Source: Apophysomyces variabilis (Eukaryota; Mucoromycota; Mucoromycetes; Mucorales; Mucoraceae). From it: 64,000 nt of DNA. Below are positions 25,410 through 37,505 of this stretch, piece by piece (positions within the stretch are counted from its first letter, which is position 1; every line of letters starts with the position of its first letter). The DNA is taken from assembly GCA_002749535.1 (NCBI GenBank), contig MZZL01000382.1, positions 186,001 to 250,000 of the forward strand, written 5' to 3'. The translations under genes and the position numbers were made by a program. Below the pieces are notes generated by a model. That model searched no databases, was not told the origin of the DNA, and worked only from the letters and a program-made list of their open reading frames with translations.

Positions 25410-26030
25410 TCATGTTTACTACCACTTCAGACAACAAACGGTCAAGGGAAAGATGTGGAATCCCGCATTGTAAACATGCTGATGGAGAAGTTGCGAGAAG
25501 AATTCCCTGACAGCTAGACGCTGCTGTGGAAAGGGCGTTTCAAAGACGGGAAGAAAATGGTGCGATCATGGCGAACAGCCAGCAATCGCTAGGTGTACCT
25601 GACATTAGCCTGGACAGCTGGTCAATCCCGCCTATTGTCCGTGATATCACTCCTTCACGGTGCGTAAAGAATAACCATTGCTACGAGCCTGAGGTCCCTT
25701 ACTTTTGCCCAGAACCCTACCCAACCGACGCATGTTCTGCAAGCAATCTATGTGCTGCTTGGGAAGAAAGCAACCGTCATCGTGGAGCAATTGGAGACGG
25801 CGTGCGGCTTCTCTGCCCGTGATAAGCCCTGGAGTTCGGTGCCTGCCGCCAAGCGCGAGCAGGCTTTCATGACAATGGAGCAAGTTGGGCTTCAAATGGG
25901 TATGCCTTTTGGACCTCTGCGAGAATAATGGGGCGCTACTTTTCTCATCACTCGCAGATCGGGAAAATGCTTACAATGCTGCAAAGAAGTAAGACAGTTG
26001 ATTTGAATTGTATGATTCGTTCATTAATGT
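25410..26030 (+). pseudogene. Unrecognised decayed coding sequence
   Basis: Plus-strand frames shift several times but keep protein-like blocks: VNMLMEKLREEFPDS followed by WKGRFKDGKKMVRSW (about 25470-25575), and THVLQAIYVLLGKKATVIVEQ followed by SARDKPWSSVPAAKREQAF (about 25720-25880). Stops and frame changes break them. The family is not recognised. Its position among transposon debris suggests a mobile-element origin. Confidence 0.35.
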
Positions 26031-26206
26031 TATTGTTAGGAAAAAGTCTGGAGTGAGTGTAACAGCAGCTGATATTCTAGAGCAGACTTTTCTATTTTTG
26101 CCGCTAGTCCAGGCCGCTTAGTAGTCAACACTGGTCCTGAGACACACATGCCTCAACCAGATTTGCCCCAAGGCGAGTCAGGGATTCTTTTCAATAAAAG
26201 AGACTC

Positions 26207-26694
26207 TTGATAAACTATCTTACCATTGTTGCCAACGACAACGTCCAGGAGACACAATTATCCGTTGGAAACTTTCAAGAACTCGTTTGTTCTTTCGAGC
26301 ACTCATCCACATACATGCCATATCGCGCCACTTTAATGCTCTTAGTAATGACCGGACAAAACCAGCAACTGTCTTTACTTTGTGTGATCTACCTCAAAGC
26401 GAATATGGATCGAGCGCCACTGCCATTCCAAGGCTGGGATCACAAATCTTGCAAAAGCTTGCCATTGGGATGCTAACGTCAGGCAAAGTCTCTGCCAAAG
26501 ACTTTAAAGCCATTCTTCAATTTTACAACGGTAAAATGAATAGAACTTCCCCCGAAAATAAAGCCGTTGCAACATTGCAGAAGATCCTAGAGAACGTAAG
26601 AAAACGCTGGAAGAAAAAGGCGAGTTCTATGTGCTCCTTTTCGCAGCCGACAACAATCTTTGAACTGGTTTCGCAGGTGAACTAGCCGATTTCA
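26207..26694 (+). pseudogene. Unrecognised open frame with a recurrent motif
   Basis: The frame 26287-26685 contains KPATVFTLCDLPQSEYGSS followed by helical, lysine-rich sequence (KNKAVATLQKILENVRKRWKKK-like). A related motif, PATIFTLCDVTHFDGYGSS, is encoded at about 44200-44260 in a different frame context. The reuse suggests a repeated, unannotated element. No start, splice structure or known domain can be assigned. Confidence 0.35.
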
Positions 26695-27268
26695 GCTGTA
26701 AATACCAAGGTCAGCGTAAATACCGAAGAACGTCTACATCGGCTCTATAAGTAGGCACTGTAAGTAGTTTGACGTAGTTTTCGCCACCAGTTTTTTAGCC
26801 TTTTTACCATTGAGTGCTGTGTTTGGATAACATCACTGTTCCGACCGCAGACAAAACACTACGTATATCCTGAAGGAATCTCATGAGCCATCCCTGGCAA
26901 ATAAAAGCATACTATAAAAAGAATTGCTCTCATGTGCATCAGACCGTATTGTATAATTGATGTATTCTTTCTTGATGTATTCGATTTGCGCCTATTTATG
27001 GAATTAACGAATCGAATCGAATCAACCAATGAAGTGAAGTATTCAGGTTGAAAAGGTTAAGTCTCTGTTCTCCTGCCATAAGTTGTTGTTGTCGTTTGAA
27101 AAATTATGTACGTTCTCAAAAGAAAAAAGAACGAAGAACAGATTGCACTCTGACAACGCATGCTGGATTCATGGAAAACAAAATGGCCAAATTGTTCTTC
27201 GCCAAATTAAAAGGTCAAACGACAGAAGAAAGAGACGCCAGATCATACATTGAAATCGGCATCACAAG

Positions 27269-27577
27269 CTATACAGTTATTTTTTTTCTCCTTACCAACT
27301 TGTTGACCTCATCCAGGATCCGCTCCATTTCTTCTGGAATGGGTCGTACAACAGGCTTTCCTATTGCATGCAGTTCCTTCAGCTCGTTATCAGAAAACAC
27401 ATCTTCCCAGTTAGGGTTGTCGAGATCCAGGATGAGTGACTGGGATGGGCTAACATTTGATTGACATGCTACACATTTTACAGTACTATCTCCAACTAGT
27501 CCTTCTGCACTCGCTTCGCTTCTTCCGTTACAGCCGCGTGCGGCTGCAGGAAATGGATTTGTGGCGACTTTTAGCAT
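27269..27577 (-). CDS. Hypothetical small protein or exon
   Basis: A 102-codon minus-strand frame starts at 27577. It has a CxxC pair (VKCVACQSN) and then an acidic/hydrophobic block (NPNWEDVFSDNELKELHAIG, then KPVVRPIPEEMERI) ending in a basic tail. The codon and residue composition looks protein-like rather than random. I do not recognise the family and see no signal peptide or membrane segment. It could be one exon of a transposon-derived protein, as it lies inside the debris field. Confidence 0.4.
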   Translation of the reverse strand: MLKVATNPFPAAARGCNGRSEASAEGLVGDSTVKCVACQSNVSPSQSLILDLDNPNWEDVFSDNELKELHAIGKPVVRPIPEEMERILDEVNKLVRRKKITV

Positions 27578-28689
27578 ATGTTTACGTTAAAATAAGATAT
27601 TACTAAAAATGAAATCCTCATTCTAATGTAATATAGTCAAGAGGTGTACGTAAGTGACTGATATGATATGGTGTTGGGAAATAAAGATGCACCAAGTAAG
27701 ATAAATAGTCTAAAACGCGAAAAACGATCTGGAGACACAAGAACGTAAATAAGCCAGTATCCCTTGTGGACAACGATTTCAGATAGGCAAAAAAAAAAGA
27801 GCAGAATGAATGTTTGAAGCCTAGGTATCTGCCTGGTATAACATAGCTTATGGACCTCGATCTTACGTTAAAAAGTTACAGAGCAAATGACAAAGTCAGC
27901 ATAGGAACGGTTACTTCTGTTGGCAATAGAATATGGAAGAAATAGAGATAAATCGACAGTGTTCACTGAGGGTACATGTCTACAGGAACAAAGCAAAGTC
28001 CTCCATATAAGGATCCTCTCATTGAGCATTTTCCTCATATATAAAAGGTCAATCATACAATATATTCAACTACTCACTGCAGTTTCCAAACGCCTTGACC
28101 CTTCTCACTACTGCTGAAATTTTTACACAATGCCTATTTAATTGTCCTTCGTAATATTCTTCTACCCACTTATTGCAGCTCAACTCTCTTGATCCACACA
28201 TCAAGATTGCATACACATACCGAAATGCTACTGAGAGCCACTTGACTCTTTGGGTCTTCTTGGAAAGCGTCAAACAATATCTAAGACAAATCTATTTCTC
28301 TAATTCATTGCTAGATGTACTCTTTTCTCCTAACTAAAGTCTTCCGTATATCAACTGGATAGTACTACGGTCGAACCAGCTTGCAAGAAACTGGCTGTAA
28401 TGCCGGCAAAACGTTTTTGCGCGCAAAAATTACTCGAAAATATCAGTATACTTATAGAGAGAAGATAGAGAGAAGAGAGATGAAATTCAATAAATAGTAT
28501 GTGATGAAACCCCGTAGAGATCGGAACGGAAATGACCTGTCATAGTAACGATTATCCTCCTTAGTGTTTTATTCTTTATTATCGTATTATCGTGGAAAAA
28601 TAAAAGGCTTCGATGGTGACATTTGCCATTTCTCTCTCTCTTTTTTTTTTTTTTCCCAAATCATGGCAGACTACATCATTTTCAAGAAA
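27578..28689. other. AT-rich intergenic stretch
   Basis: No gene is supported. There are purine-rich simple sequences (28458-28482) and a T-rich tract around 28640-28655. Short frames at 27868-28273 have no motifs. Confidence 0.4.
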
Positions 28690-28863
28690 TAGACGTCTCA
28701 TTGCCAAGACGGACGGCCAGATATTCTAAAAGTGACAGTTGCTTCATATGAAATTGTTGATCTTCGTGGTCACTTTCAAACATCGCATGTTCGTCGTATC
28801 GAACCAAAATCAGACAGACGATATAACCAATTTAATATTAATTCAGAAAGCATGTCAAAGTAG
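28690..28863 (+). pseudogene. Possible LTR-retrotransposon integrase C-terminal remnant
   Basis: A plus frame reads GRPDIL, a stop, then a block with VASYEIVDLRGHF and QTSHVRRIEP, ending in TAG at 28861-28863. The spacing of an aromatic/hydrophobic strand, a Gly and a HV-R-IxP end resembles the GPY/F-type SH3-like module at the end of Gypsy integrases. The match is short, the upstream catalytic core is absent, and chance cannot be excluded. Confidence 0.25.
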
Positions 28864-28956
28864 CTTAAAACGCATCTAGTCTTTTGCTAATAAACAAAGA
28901 ACAGAACAAAGGAGCTGAATGATTATAGCATTTTCATCGAGACAGAAAAACGGTGA

Positions 28957-29460
28957 TTATTGCATGCTTTCTGCGGGATTCTGGATAACAATCAAGAGGT
29001 ATTCGTGATCTACACATAAGGCGATATAAGCACAAGGATCGTTCGGAAACGTCATGTCATTTACCAGGTGCGATCATAATTTCATGTTTCTTAGTTCTCA
29101 CTCGCATAAAGGTCAGGTCATTCTAAGAGCCGCAAGTTGGCGCTTTTTTTTCTTTTTCCGGACTGTTTTCATAGATAGGTATTATATCGAATTTTAGCTT
29201 ACTTGATTATCCAACGCGACAATGGAAGTACGGGCTTGTTGCACTAAAGCAGATATAAACTTGCCGTACTGTCGCGTTAGTTCGGCATCTAAGGTAGAGC
29301 GAATAGCTTGTCCATCGCCATTAAGGATCACGACCCCTTTGACCCCTTTTCGGTTTGTCAGGCGCTTTAAGGTCTCATCAATTTCGAATGACTGTGTATC
29401 CAAATGGAGGCATGTCAATGAACTAGTACAACCTAATGGACAGATGTTCGATCTTACCAT
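28957..29460 (-). CDS. Dynein light chain roadblock/LC7 type
   Basis: Accessory subunit of cytoplasmic dynein that dimerises and binds the intermediate chain. Four exons join in phase to 100 residues: 29460..29458, 29391..29203, 29122..29065 and 29009..28957. The first exon is only the ATG. The protein has the roadblock order: an amphipathic helix (EIDETLKRLTNRKGVKGVVI), a strand with NGDGQAIRSTLD, a second helix (YGKFISALVQQARTSIVAL), then FMRVRTKKHEIMIAP and the final strand EYLLIVIQNPAE. The length equals the family norm of about 96-105 residues. The gene is divergent from the delta-COP gene, with which it shares a 709-bp upstream region. Confidence is high because both splice phase and the whole domain agree. 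Confidence 0.93.
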
Positions 29461-30169
29461 GAGAGTTTGGATGCAGGAGTGAAAAGTCGAAGCAAGTTCG
29501 AGTTTTTGAATTTGGAGGAGCAAATGCTTGTCGGACTTGTCATAATTGCGGCCGTTCAATATTTAATCCGCAAGACGACATCCTCAGCCTACCTTAATCG
29601 ACAGTCTATTCTTGCTTCTGGAGAATCTCCTTGGCACGAGACTAATCGGTATTAGATAAGGAAAGGCATGTAAGTTAGCTTATGTAGCTTTACTTTAATC
29701 AAGGAAAGTGTATAATTGTTGTGGAAAGAATTCTGGAAATTCAAAAATTGAATAACTCTAACAAACAGACTACGAAGGCATACAGCTCTAGCCCACATTT
29801 CTTCCTTTGTGTTTTTATTGCGTTTTTGAATGGAATGAGCTGGTTACACGGTTTTCAACAAAATATAATGATGATAAGTTATGGCTTTTTATGATATAGT
29901 TGAATCTCTCATAGCGGAATCATCGTTCAACTGATTAAGCACGTGTATATTACCAAAGGCATACAAATTAAAGCATGAAATCGTACGAGTCGTCATACTG
30001 TCCTGGCTTGTGGTTTATCATATTGTAGGTGATTTCGTTTGTTTGTGTTCTTTTAAGGTGGACAAAAGAATCGTGTCGTGACGTGAATGAGGGGCGGGTT
30101 TTGAAATATATTCACAGCTTTGTCCACTCAGTATTGAGCAGCGACGTTTTGTATTGAGAACACCACATC
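29461..30169. promoter_or_regulatory. Shared upstream region of two divergent genes
   Basis: The roadblock gene reads left and the delta-COP gene reads right from this 709-bp interval, so it must hold both core promoters. It is AT-rich. I see no strong TATA box or named operator, and no supported gene. Confidence 0.45.
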
Positions 30170-32210
30170 ATGGTAGGTGTATAGCCTTTTTTGTTCATTT
30201 TACTGGACGATGCGATCATGTAGGTTGTATTGGCAGCAGCAATTGTAACCAAGAGCGGAAAAGGTACTTGAAAGCAAACGAACATGATCCTCAACTTATT
30301 TCTGTTACTTAGCCGTTCTGTCCCGTCAGTTTCGCGAGATGCAGCGTTCGCGTATCGAAGGTTTACTGGCTTCATTTCCGAAATTGACGAGCACGGGTCA
30401 ACAACACACAACCGTCGAAACTGAACACGTTCGATATGTATACCAGCCCCTGGAAGAACTCTTCATGGTGTTAATTACGAACCGTCAGGTACAGAACACT
30501 CGATGACAGGGAATAAGAAGATTCACCCGAGCATACAGTCCAATATCTTGCAAGATATCGAGTCTCTTCATCTCTTTGCTCGCGTTGTGACCGATATTTG
30601 TGGTTCATGCGATGAGAGGGAAATCCTCCAGAATTCATTTGAAGTGCTGTGTGCTTTTGACGAGATCATTTCCGAAGGATACAGAGAAAATGTCAATCTT
30701 GGGCAGATCAAAAGCATTATTGAGATGGAGAGTCATGAAGAAAGAATCCAAGAAATCATTGCCAAGGTGCGATCCTGGGCCATAGAAAGAGCAAACCGAC
30801 TGATTTATGTTGTAGAACAAAGAACAAGAGGCAAAGGAAGAGCTTAAGAGACGAGCCAAGCAATTTGAGATGCAGAGAAAAGAGGCACAGAAACGCGGTC
30901 AGGGCTTCATGCAAGGCAACTACAGTGCGAACAATTACATGGGTGGTCAATTCTCGCCTTCTCTGGATCCGACTATTCAAACGACCATGGAAACGCCATC
31001 TTCCTATGGAGGGTATAACAAAGCTATCTAACCTATTTAAAACATACTAAGCTAATGCATTCTAGGAGATCATCCACCCCACCAGCCACTACGTCGAGGG
31101 CGAAAGGCATGCAGCTTGGACGTAAGCCGAAGACTGCCGATTTGTTTGAGGCAATCAAGACAGAAGTGGAAGAACCTTTGCTCCAAACTACAACACCTGC
31201 AGCAACGAAATCTTCTAAACCTCAAGAAGGGTGAGAACGTCTTATTTATGCGGTACAGATGCTTAATCCGGTTTCTTAGTGTTCATGTTGATATCGAAGA
31301 ACGAATTTCTCTGGCAGCAAATAAAGACGGTGGCCTAGAACATATGGATGTGAAGGGTGTGCTTACTCTGAAAGTGACTGATCCCTCTAAAGCTCGCCTT
31401 CGTATTGCAATGAAGGCAGCTGAAGACACATCGATTCAATTTAAGGTAACTAGTTGATCTCAGATTGAACGTGTAAAACTTACGGCGATCGACCAGACCC
31501 ATCCAAATGTAGACAAGAACGCGTTTAAGCAGGAAAATACCGTACAAATGCGAGATGTGTCACGGCCTTTCCCAACGAACCAAGACTTGGAAGTCGTTAA
31601 ATGGAAACTTTCAACGCGCGACGAGACAGCTGTTCCTTTGTCAGGTATGGAAAAACATTGGACTGAAAGACCGTACGAAATTTGCGCGTCTTGTAGTTAC
31701 TTGTTGGCCTTCACCTGCTGGCGATGGCACCTGTGATGTGAACGTCGAGTACGAATTAGAAGCCGATCACCTTGAATTACGAGATGTGATTATTGCTATT
31801 CCTCTTCCGTAAGTTGAACTTATGTCTCCCTGGACTAAGATAACATTGGATCTTTAGAGCGCAGCCTAACGTGAATGTCAACCACGTCGATGGATCCTAC
31901 TTTGTAGATCGTGCACGACAAACGCTTGAGTGGCAGCTGCCTGTGATTAACAGCTCGAACAAGTCTGGCCTACTTGAATGCAACATACCTGGTGATAATG
32001 CAGAGGGATTTTTCCCGGTAATGGTATCCTTCGTCAGTGACAAACCGATCTGTGGTGTTGATGTAAGTTTTGAGAGAAAACGAGAGATTTTTGCAATACT
32101 GATCATGCTTGAATTGTTAGGTTGTCAGCGTCCAAAGCGTAGAATCAAGCACAGAAATCACATTTTCCAAAGAAATTGTTTGCGCGGCCGACGATTACAC
32201 CATAGGATAG
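30170..32210 (+). CDS. RET2: Coatomer subunit delta (delta-COP)
   Basis: Subunit of the COPI coat that sorts cargo in retrograde Golgi-to-ER vesicles. Eleven exons join in phase to 509 residues, matching the usual 510 or so: 30170-30172, 30224-30263, 30313-30488, 30539-30766, 30816-31012, 31066-31230, 31280-31445, 31497-31644, 31697-31808, 31858-32062, 32121-32210. The first exon is ATG only. The N-terminal longin-like domain reads [28 protein letters not shown] and [13 protein letters not shown], then LHLFARVV. A charged linker ([16 protein letters not shown]) leads to the C-terminal mu-homology domain, with [20 protein letters not shown] and [14 protein letters not shown]. The 51-nt intron at 31446-31496 removes an in-frame TGA and gives the family-like QFK-THPNVDK junction. 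The gene is apparently intact. Confidence 0.95.
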
Positions 32211-32723
32211 AGCTTATGTTAATATGTACTTAAGAAGAATAGGAAACTGTCGTTAAGTAATTCAAAAAGTTCAATTTTTTTTGGTTCAGATAAGAACCTG
32301 GTATCATATGTTTTTGCAATGCGTAAAATCATTCTGCACGGAATACAGAGCATATGAAACATTTACCATCCGCGATATAATGTGGACACACTGATATATT
32401 GCACGTGTTAGAGATTGCTCCAACCTATTGATATACTGTCAGAGGCCGGCTAAGCCCAGCAGCGTATGTGTAATAAACTTAATGCTGTGCAATTTAGCGT
32501 AGACCGTTTATCTATATGGACAAGTTGTAAGGGTGCCTTTGCCCGTTTGTTAGTCTTTGCACAGGCCTCAAGTTGCAACTTATTTAGAAGTCAGTGCCCC
32601 CCCCCAAAGCAGTGGTATCGATTGACTTTTTCGGATGGAATGGACTGTCATTCAATCTTTGATTCTCCGCTTGCTTAATGAGTATCGACACCTTCGGGGT
32701 TTGGGGAGTTGAAGTGACACTCA
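32211..32723. other. Intergenic between delta-COP and SEC3
   Basis: This 513-bp spacer lies between two same-strand genes and should contain the delta-COP terminator and the SEC3 promoter. A C9 homopolymer begins near 32597. No other feature is supported. Confidence 0.5.
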
Positions 32724-35700
32724 ATGATGGCGACGGATGCAATAAGACAGGCGATCATTGCGAGTCTCTTTTCATCAGAAGCTGGAGGCAAGGTCATAGT
32801 GCTTTCGCCCCTGCTTTATTAACGCATACGTTTATGCAGGCTCTTCCGAAAATCTACTTATCCACATCAAAGTGTTTGAAGATGTAAAGCAAACAGTGCA
32901 ACCCGATGCGAAAGGTCGAGAACGAACACCTAACATTATGGGGAAACCGCGCTATTTATGTCTTACACGTACATTTTTACCATAAAACCGTTTATATCCA
33001 CTGACAGCATTGGATGACCTGTAGAAAAACGCAACAAAATCCGCCTACACAAAACCAGACGTAACCAAAATGGCACGTTTAGTATTGTGAAGACATGGTC
33101 TTTGGAAGACGTCAGACAAGTAGAAGTTGTCGATGTACATATCATGATAAGGTCGATGTTGTCTGAACTTACTAGGCCTGTTTCTTTGTTGCCTTAGGCC
33201 AATCAATTCGCTATGACGCTGAACAAGCATTATCTTTGGGCTGTGGAAAAACCAAAGGAAAAATTAACTTTCCTAGCTCATGTGGTCGATGTAATTAAAA
33301 CAGTTGCCAGATATCCGTGCTTTTTGTTGCCAATTAACCTTGTTACACCTGTAGTCATGCCAACGTTTCCTAAACAGAACTCCGCGATTAGTCAATATCG
33401 ATGAAAGCTATCTATTACGAGGTAGATGGAAACCTGAAAAGGCCGCATTGGTCGACTGAATTGCATATTCTTTTATGGGAAAACAAGATCTATTGCAGCC
33501 AGCGGCAGCGAACGTTAACTCCCCGACCGCCTCACCTATGACACCCGTCAGCAGCGATGAACTACGTTCCAGTGGTCCTGCGTTTCACGATTATACCCAT
33601 CCTTCCTCGCCTTCTACCAGCAATGGAAATTTCACATATCCCCCTGTTTCTGCAGGAGAAAGTTCACCCTCCATGAATTCCCCTCCATCACCTCCACTAC
33701 CTGCCACTGCTCTTCCTTCAGGTACGGCGTTATTTCTATAAGTAATATCAGCTAGACGGTTCTTATAAGCGGGATTTTTTTCTACAAGGACCCATGCGAA
33801 TAGTCACCACCAATGTAGATCAAAGAGAACGAGATCGAATGCCAGGTTTAGATAGCCGAGAGCGTGAGCGTGAAGAACGAAGGGAACGAGATCGAGCGAG
33901 AGAAGCTAGGCGCGAACGTGAAAAAAGAGACAGAGAAATGGAAGCGGAAAAAAGTAAGAAAAGAGGACAGCTTGTGCAATATTCACTGTAACGGTGACTC
34001 AAACTTGCTCCTCTTATTTATCTAGCCAAGCAGAAGAAGGAAGCGGAAATGCAGGATAAAATAGCTGAGCAAGCGTCTTTGATGAATGTGGAAGAGCTTC
34101 TCACAGATTTTAATTGGAAAGCAAGTGGTAACGCTGCGGCTTTAGAAAAGCGCCTTCTCGGTGAACTGTATGCTCTAGAAGCTGTAAGGTTTCCTAACAC
34201 ACAGAATGAAGACAAGTGGACAAAAATTTAACGGTACCCTAGGCAAACGTGCACGCCATTATTCAATCGGACGAACGTGTACGATCTGTGATTGAAGAGA
34301 TTGACCACGCAGTGAACGAGCTGGATAACATGGAAAGTTGGCTTTTGCTTTACAGTGCAGAACTTAATGTAAGTCAGCACATCGATGTTTTTTTTACTTT
34401 CCTATTTATAAATCATTTCAGAGCATGGGCGATGATATTCGTGAGATAGAGTCCCAAAATAGAGGTTTACAAATTTTGACAACTAATCAGCATAATTTGA
34501 TTTCTGAACTGGACGAATTGTTGGTACGACTTAAGCTTCAAAAAAGAAACATTGCATCTGAAGTCCAGCATGATAGAGCTCTATTTCAATACCCAGGCCC
34601 TGTCTTGATAGCCTGAAGTTTGACCCCATGGAAACAGCTGAGGATGTCCATAGGATCCAGGAGTCGGCAGAAAAGTTGCAACGAGTGTTCAAGAACAGAT
34701 TGAGTGGTGATTTACAAGAAATGAAGGCTGTCCAAGAGAAGCTTGAAATGTATAATATCCATAGTAACAATTTCAGTGCAAGAATCTTTGAATTCTTGAA
34801 GAATCAATTTGATGTGCAGGTATACTATATAACAAACAGAATGCCTTACTTAACACTTTTGCTTTCGAAGGCGCGTAGTTTAAGTGAATACAAGGCGCGA
34901 TCGCCGCCGAACTCTGGATCACGAAAACCTCAGGCGATCGTAGCCCATCCACATCAATCATTAGAGGATCATTTGATAAAATATCAAGGCTTTGCTTTGT
35001 GGGAAAAGGAAATGGAGCCACGCATGTACAATGAATTGCAAAGGGTAATCTATCATTCTGCATCCTGGTGAAGACAACATTTGGCTTAATTTTTCGTGCA
35101 AAAGCATTATGCACAAGCTATTGCTCCTGTATATGAACAGGACATTCGAGAACTTATTGAGGCTACCCGCGCTTTTTATTCAATGATCCGTAACCGAGGC
35201 GTCGATGAGCTGGAATATAGTATGTTCATGTTTTGGGCTTTACTGCTGTTCATTACTTACTCTCTGTAATGCAAAGTTTTCCGGTCCGAAGAGACACGAC
35301 CTGTACGCGCACTGGCTTACGGAGCTAATCTGCGGAGTGGTAGTGATGAATCCAGGACAAATCGCTACCGTCAAGTTCTGCGAGGTTCTGTAGAAGGTGT
35401 CATCGGTTCTACTGGCAGTAATAGTGCTCGAGGAAGCATTGACGAAGATGAAAAGGCTGCTGATGAGGTACGATGATGGGAGCAAAATGAAAAAAAAGGG
35501 TTATCTAATGTGGATTGATTGTAGGCTTTTGGTCAACTTATGGCACAGAGCACCATGCTGGTGTGCCGTGAACAAAACTTCATGAGTGATCTCTTCCAGC
35601 TCTCTCCTGGTGCTCCTAAATCGTTCCTTGAAAGAGCCCCTGTTTATGCACAGATACCCAGTAAAAGCGATCTATGTGGTCGAAGAGAGAAAACACGAGA

Positions 35701-37094
35701 CGTGAAAGTGTCCAAAAAGATCATGTATGTATATGTAAAGCGAAGATGATTTGTATACTGACTGTAGATGGTTCTAGGAATTGGATGGAAATGATTTTCG
35801 AGAACCTTGAGCCTAGCTTAGTCAGCTTGATAGAATTTGGCATGAAAAGTGATCCCACGTACGTGTATATATGATTATTTTACATAAGAAACTTATTGCT
35901 ATGCATCCGAAGGCAAGCTGTAAGTATGATGGCAGCTGTCGAATTCCAACAGGAGCAATTGCAAGGATCAGATCAAGAGTTTATGTTGAAGCTTTGTGGC
36001 TCACTAATGCAGCGTCTTACTCGTATGTTTGGCCGGTTTGTGGTAAGTTTATTTCATTTGCGATGTTAGAAAGTTGCTAACCATCATTCAGGCCGATCAA
36101 TTGAAAATCATTGAGGAAACAAAGGTTAGCTCAAAGAAACGCAAGGGTATTCTGTCTTTCTTTCGAACATTTCCGGTAAACATCTTGCTGTCAATGATGC
36201 TTCAGCGTTACTAATCGAATGTGCGTTATGAAAGATGTTTGCTCTGAGATTGGAAACAGCTGCTTCAAATGTAGATCCTAGCTCAGAGACGCGTCAAACA
36301 GTGAACGATGCTTATGAGAAAATTATTCACGGAATGATGGCAAGTTTGGATAGTATAGCTCGAGAAAGTGATCAAACGGGCGATGACAAGGAGCAGCTAA
36401 ATGCCAACATTATGTATATCGGTACATGATCTAACCTCACAAGGCGTAAGCTAGATGAACTAACCGTGTCCTAGAAAATATGCATCACTTTTCTCACGAA
36501 CTGCGTACAAACAAGCTCCACGTCTTGGAAAAGTGGATCAAGCATGCGAAGGGTCAATACGATACAAGCCTGAATGCGTACATTAAAGTTATCATTCGCC
36601 GACCTTTAGGAAAGCTACTGGTAAATGCGTACAGGGGTAGTAACAATGATTAAAACATGTTTGCTAATCTATGTCCATCTGTAGGAATTCTTTGAAGGTG
36701 TGGAGGCGATGATGCGAACAAATACGCCTGAAGAAGTATCCTTCCACATGAACTTTAACAAGACACAGTTGCGTAAAACCATCTCCATGTATCCGCCCAA
36801 AGAAGTAAGTATGAGATATCTGCGTTCTCTCAGTATTTATTTCGCTGCGATCGTTTTTAGATCAAAAAATCGCTTGAAGGATTGTACAAGCGAGTGGATA
36901 AACATTTCTCGGAGGAGGAAGGGTTGCTCCAAGTTGTGTGGCGAAATATTCAAGAAGAATTCATTCAACAACATGAAAAAATGGAGGAGTTAATCAAGAA
37001 GTGTTATCCTGATGCTGGTGTCCATTTGGAGTTCACCATTCAAGATTTGCTTGGCATGATGAGCGAACTTGCCCGCAAAGTGCATGTACAATAA
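32724..37094 (+). CDS. SEC3: Exocyst complex component Sec3
   Basis: Landmark subunit of the exocyst that tethers secretory vesicles at the plasma membrane. The reading begins MMATDAIRQAIIASLFSSE. The first four exons are 32724-32787, 32840-32968, 33025-33134 and 33198 onward, giving the N-terminal PIP2-binding domain: LLIHIKVFEDVKQ, TRRNQNGTFSIVKTWSLED, and KHYLWAVEKPKEKLTFL. A proline/serine-rich linker (about 33490-33725) and an Arg/Glu-rich segment (33830-33960) follow. The coiled-coil core has IIQSDERVRSVIEEIDHAV and NELDNMESWL. The helical C-terminal domain ends with LLGMMSELARKVHVQ at 37094. There are many introns of 45-70 nt. The first intron fits only as GC-AG (donor AG/GCAAGG at 32788), since a GT donor 5 nt later breaks the frame. 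No internal stop was found in the parts I spliced, but I did not verify every one of the later joins. Confidence 0.9.
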
Positions 37095-37238
37095 ACGTAA
37101 ACAAAAATACATCAACCTAATAACTATATTGCTGTGTTTCCTTTCGACATGAGTCAACGCAGTTTATGTTAGCGTATCCAAGTTTCCTTTGTCATTAAAA
37201 ACAGCGCGCGTGGGCAAGTGATTTATTTCCATTGAGAG

Positions 37239-37505
37239 TTAAGAATGGTAGATGTTTGTTTGATGATAATAAATATTGATCCCGTATCTGTCCCTGCGTC
37301 TGTGTCTTTTCGACGCTGGGTCTATAAGGAGGTCATTTTGTTTGATCTTGGTTTCGATAATATATAACCCCTCGGCTGGCAAGACAAAAGCAACATTTGA
37401 GCCATCATCCTTGGCCGGGAAACCGTAACTTATTTTCATTACCAACAAAACTGATTCCTCCTCATGGTATTGGTAAGCCAATCCCAGATGTTTATTGCAT
37501 ATCAT
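37239..37505 (-). CDS. Hypothetical small protein or exon
   Basis: An 88-codon minus-strand frame converges on the SEC3 3' end. It contains ISYGFPAKDDGSNVAFVLPA followed by EGLYIIETKIKQND and a basic RHRRRDR cluster. The composition is protein-like, but there is no recognised domain, signal peptide or membrane segment. It may be an exon of a longer gene to its right or a chance frame. Confidence 0.3.
   Translation of the reverse strand: MICNKHLGLAYQYHEEESVLLVMKISYGFPAKDDGSNVAFVLPAEGLYIIETKIKQNDLLIDPASKRHRRRDRYGINIYYHQTNIYHS

Noticed and set aside
31446..31463. An 18-nt ultra-short intron in delta-COP
   Set aside because: A normal 51-nt intron (31446-31496) fits GT-AG and gives the conserved QFK-THPNVDK junction.
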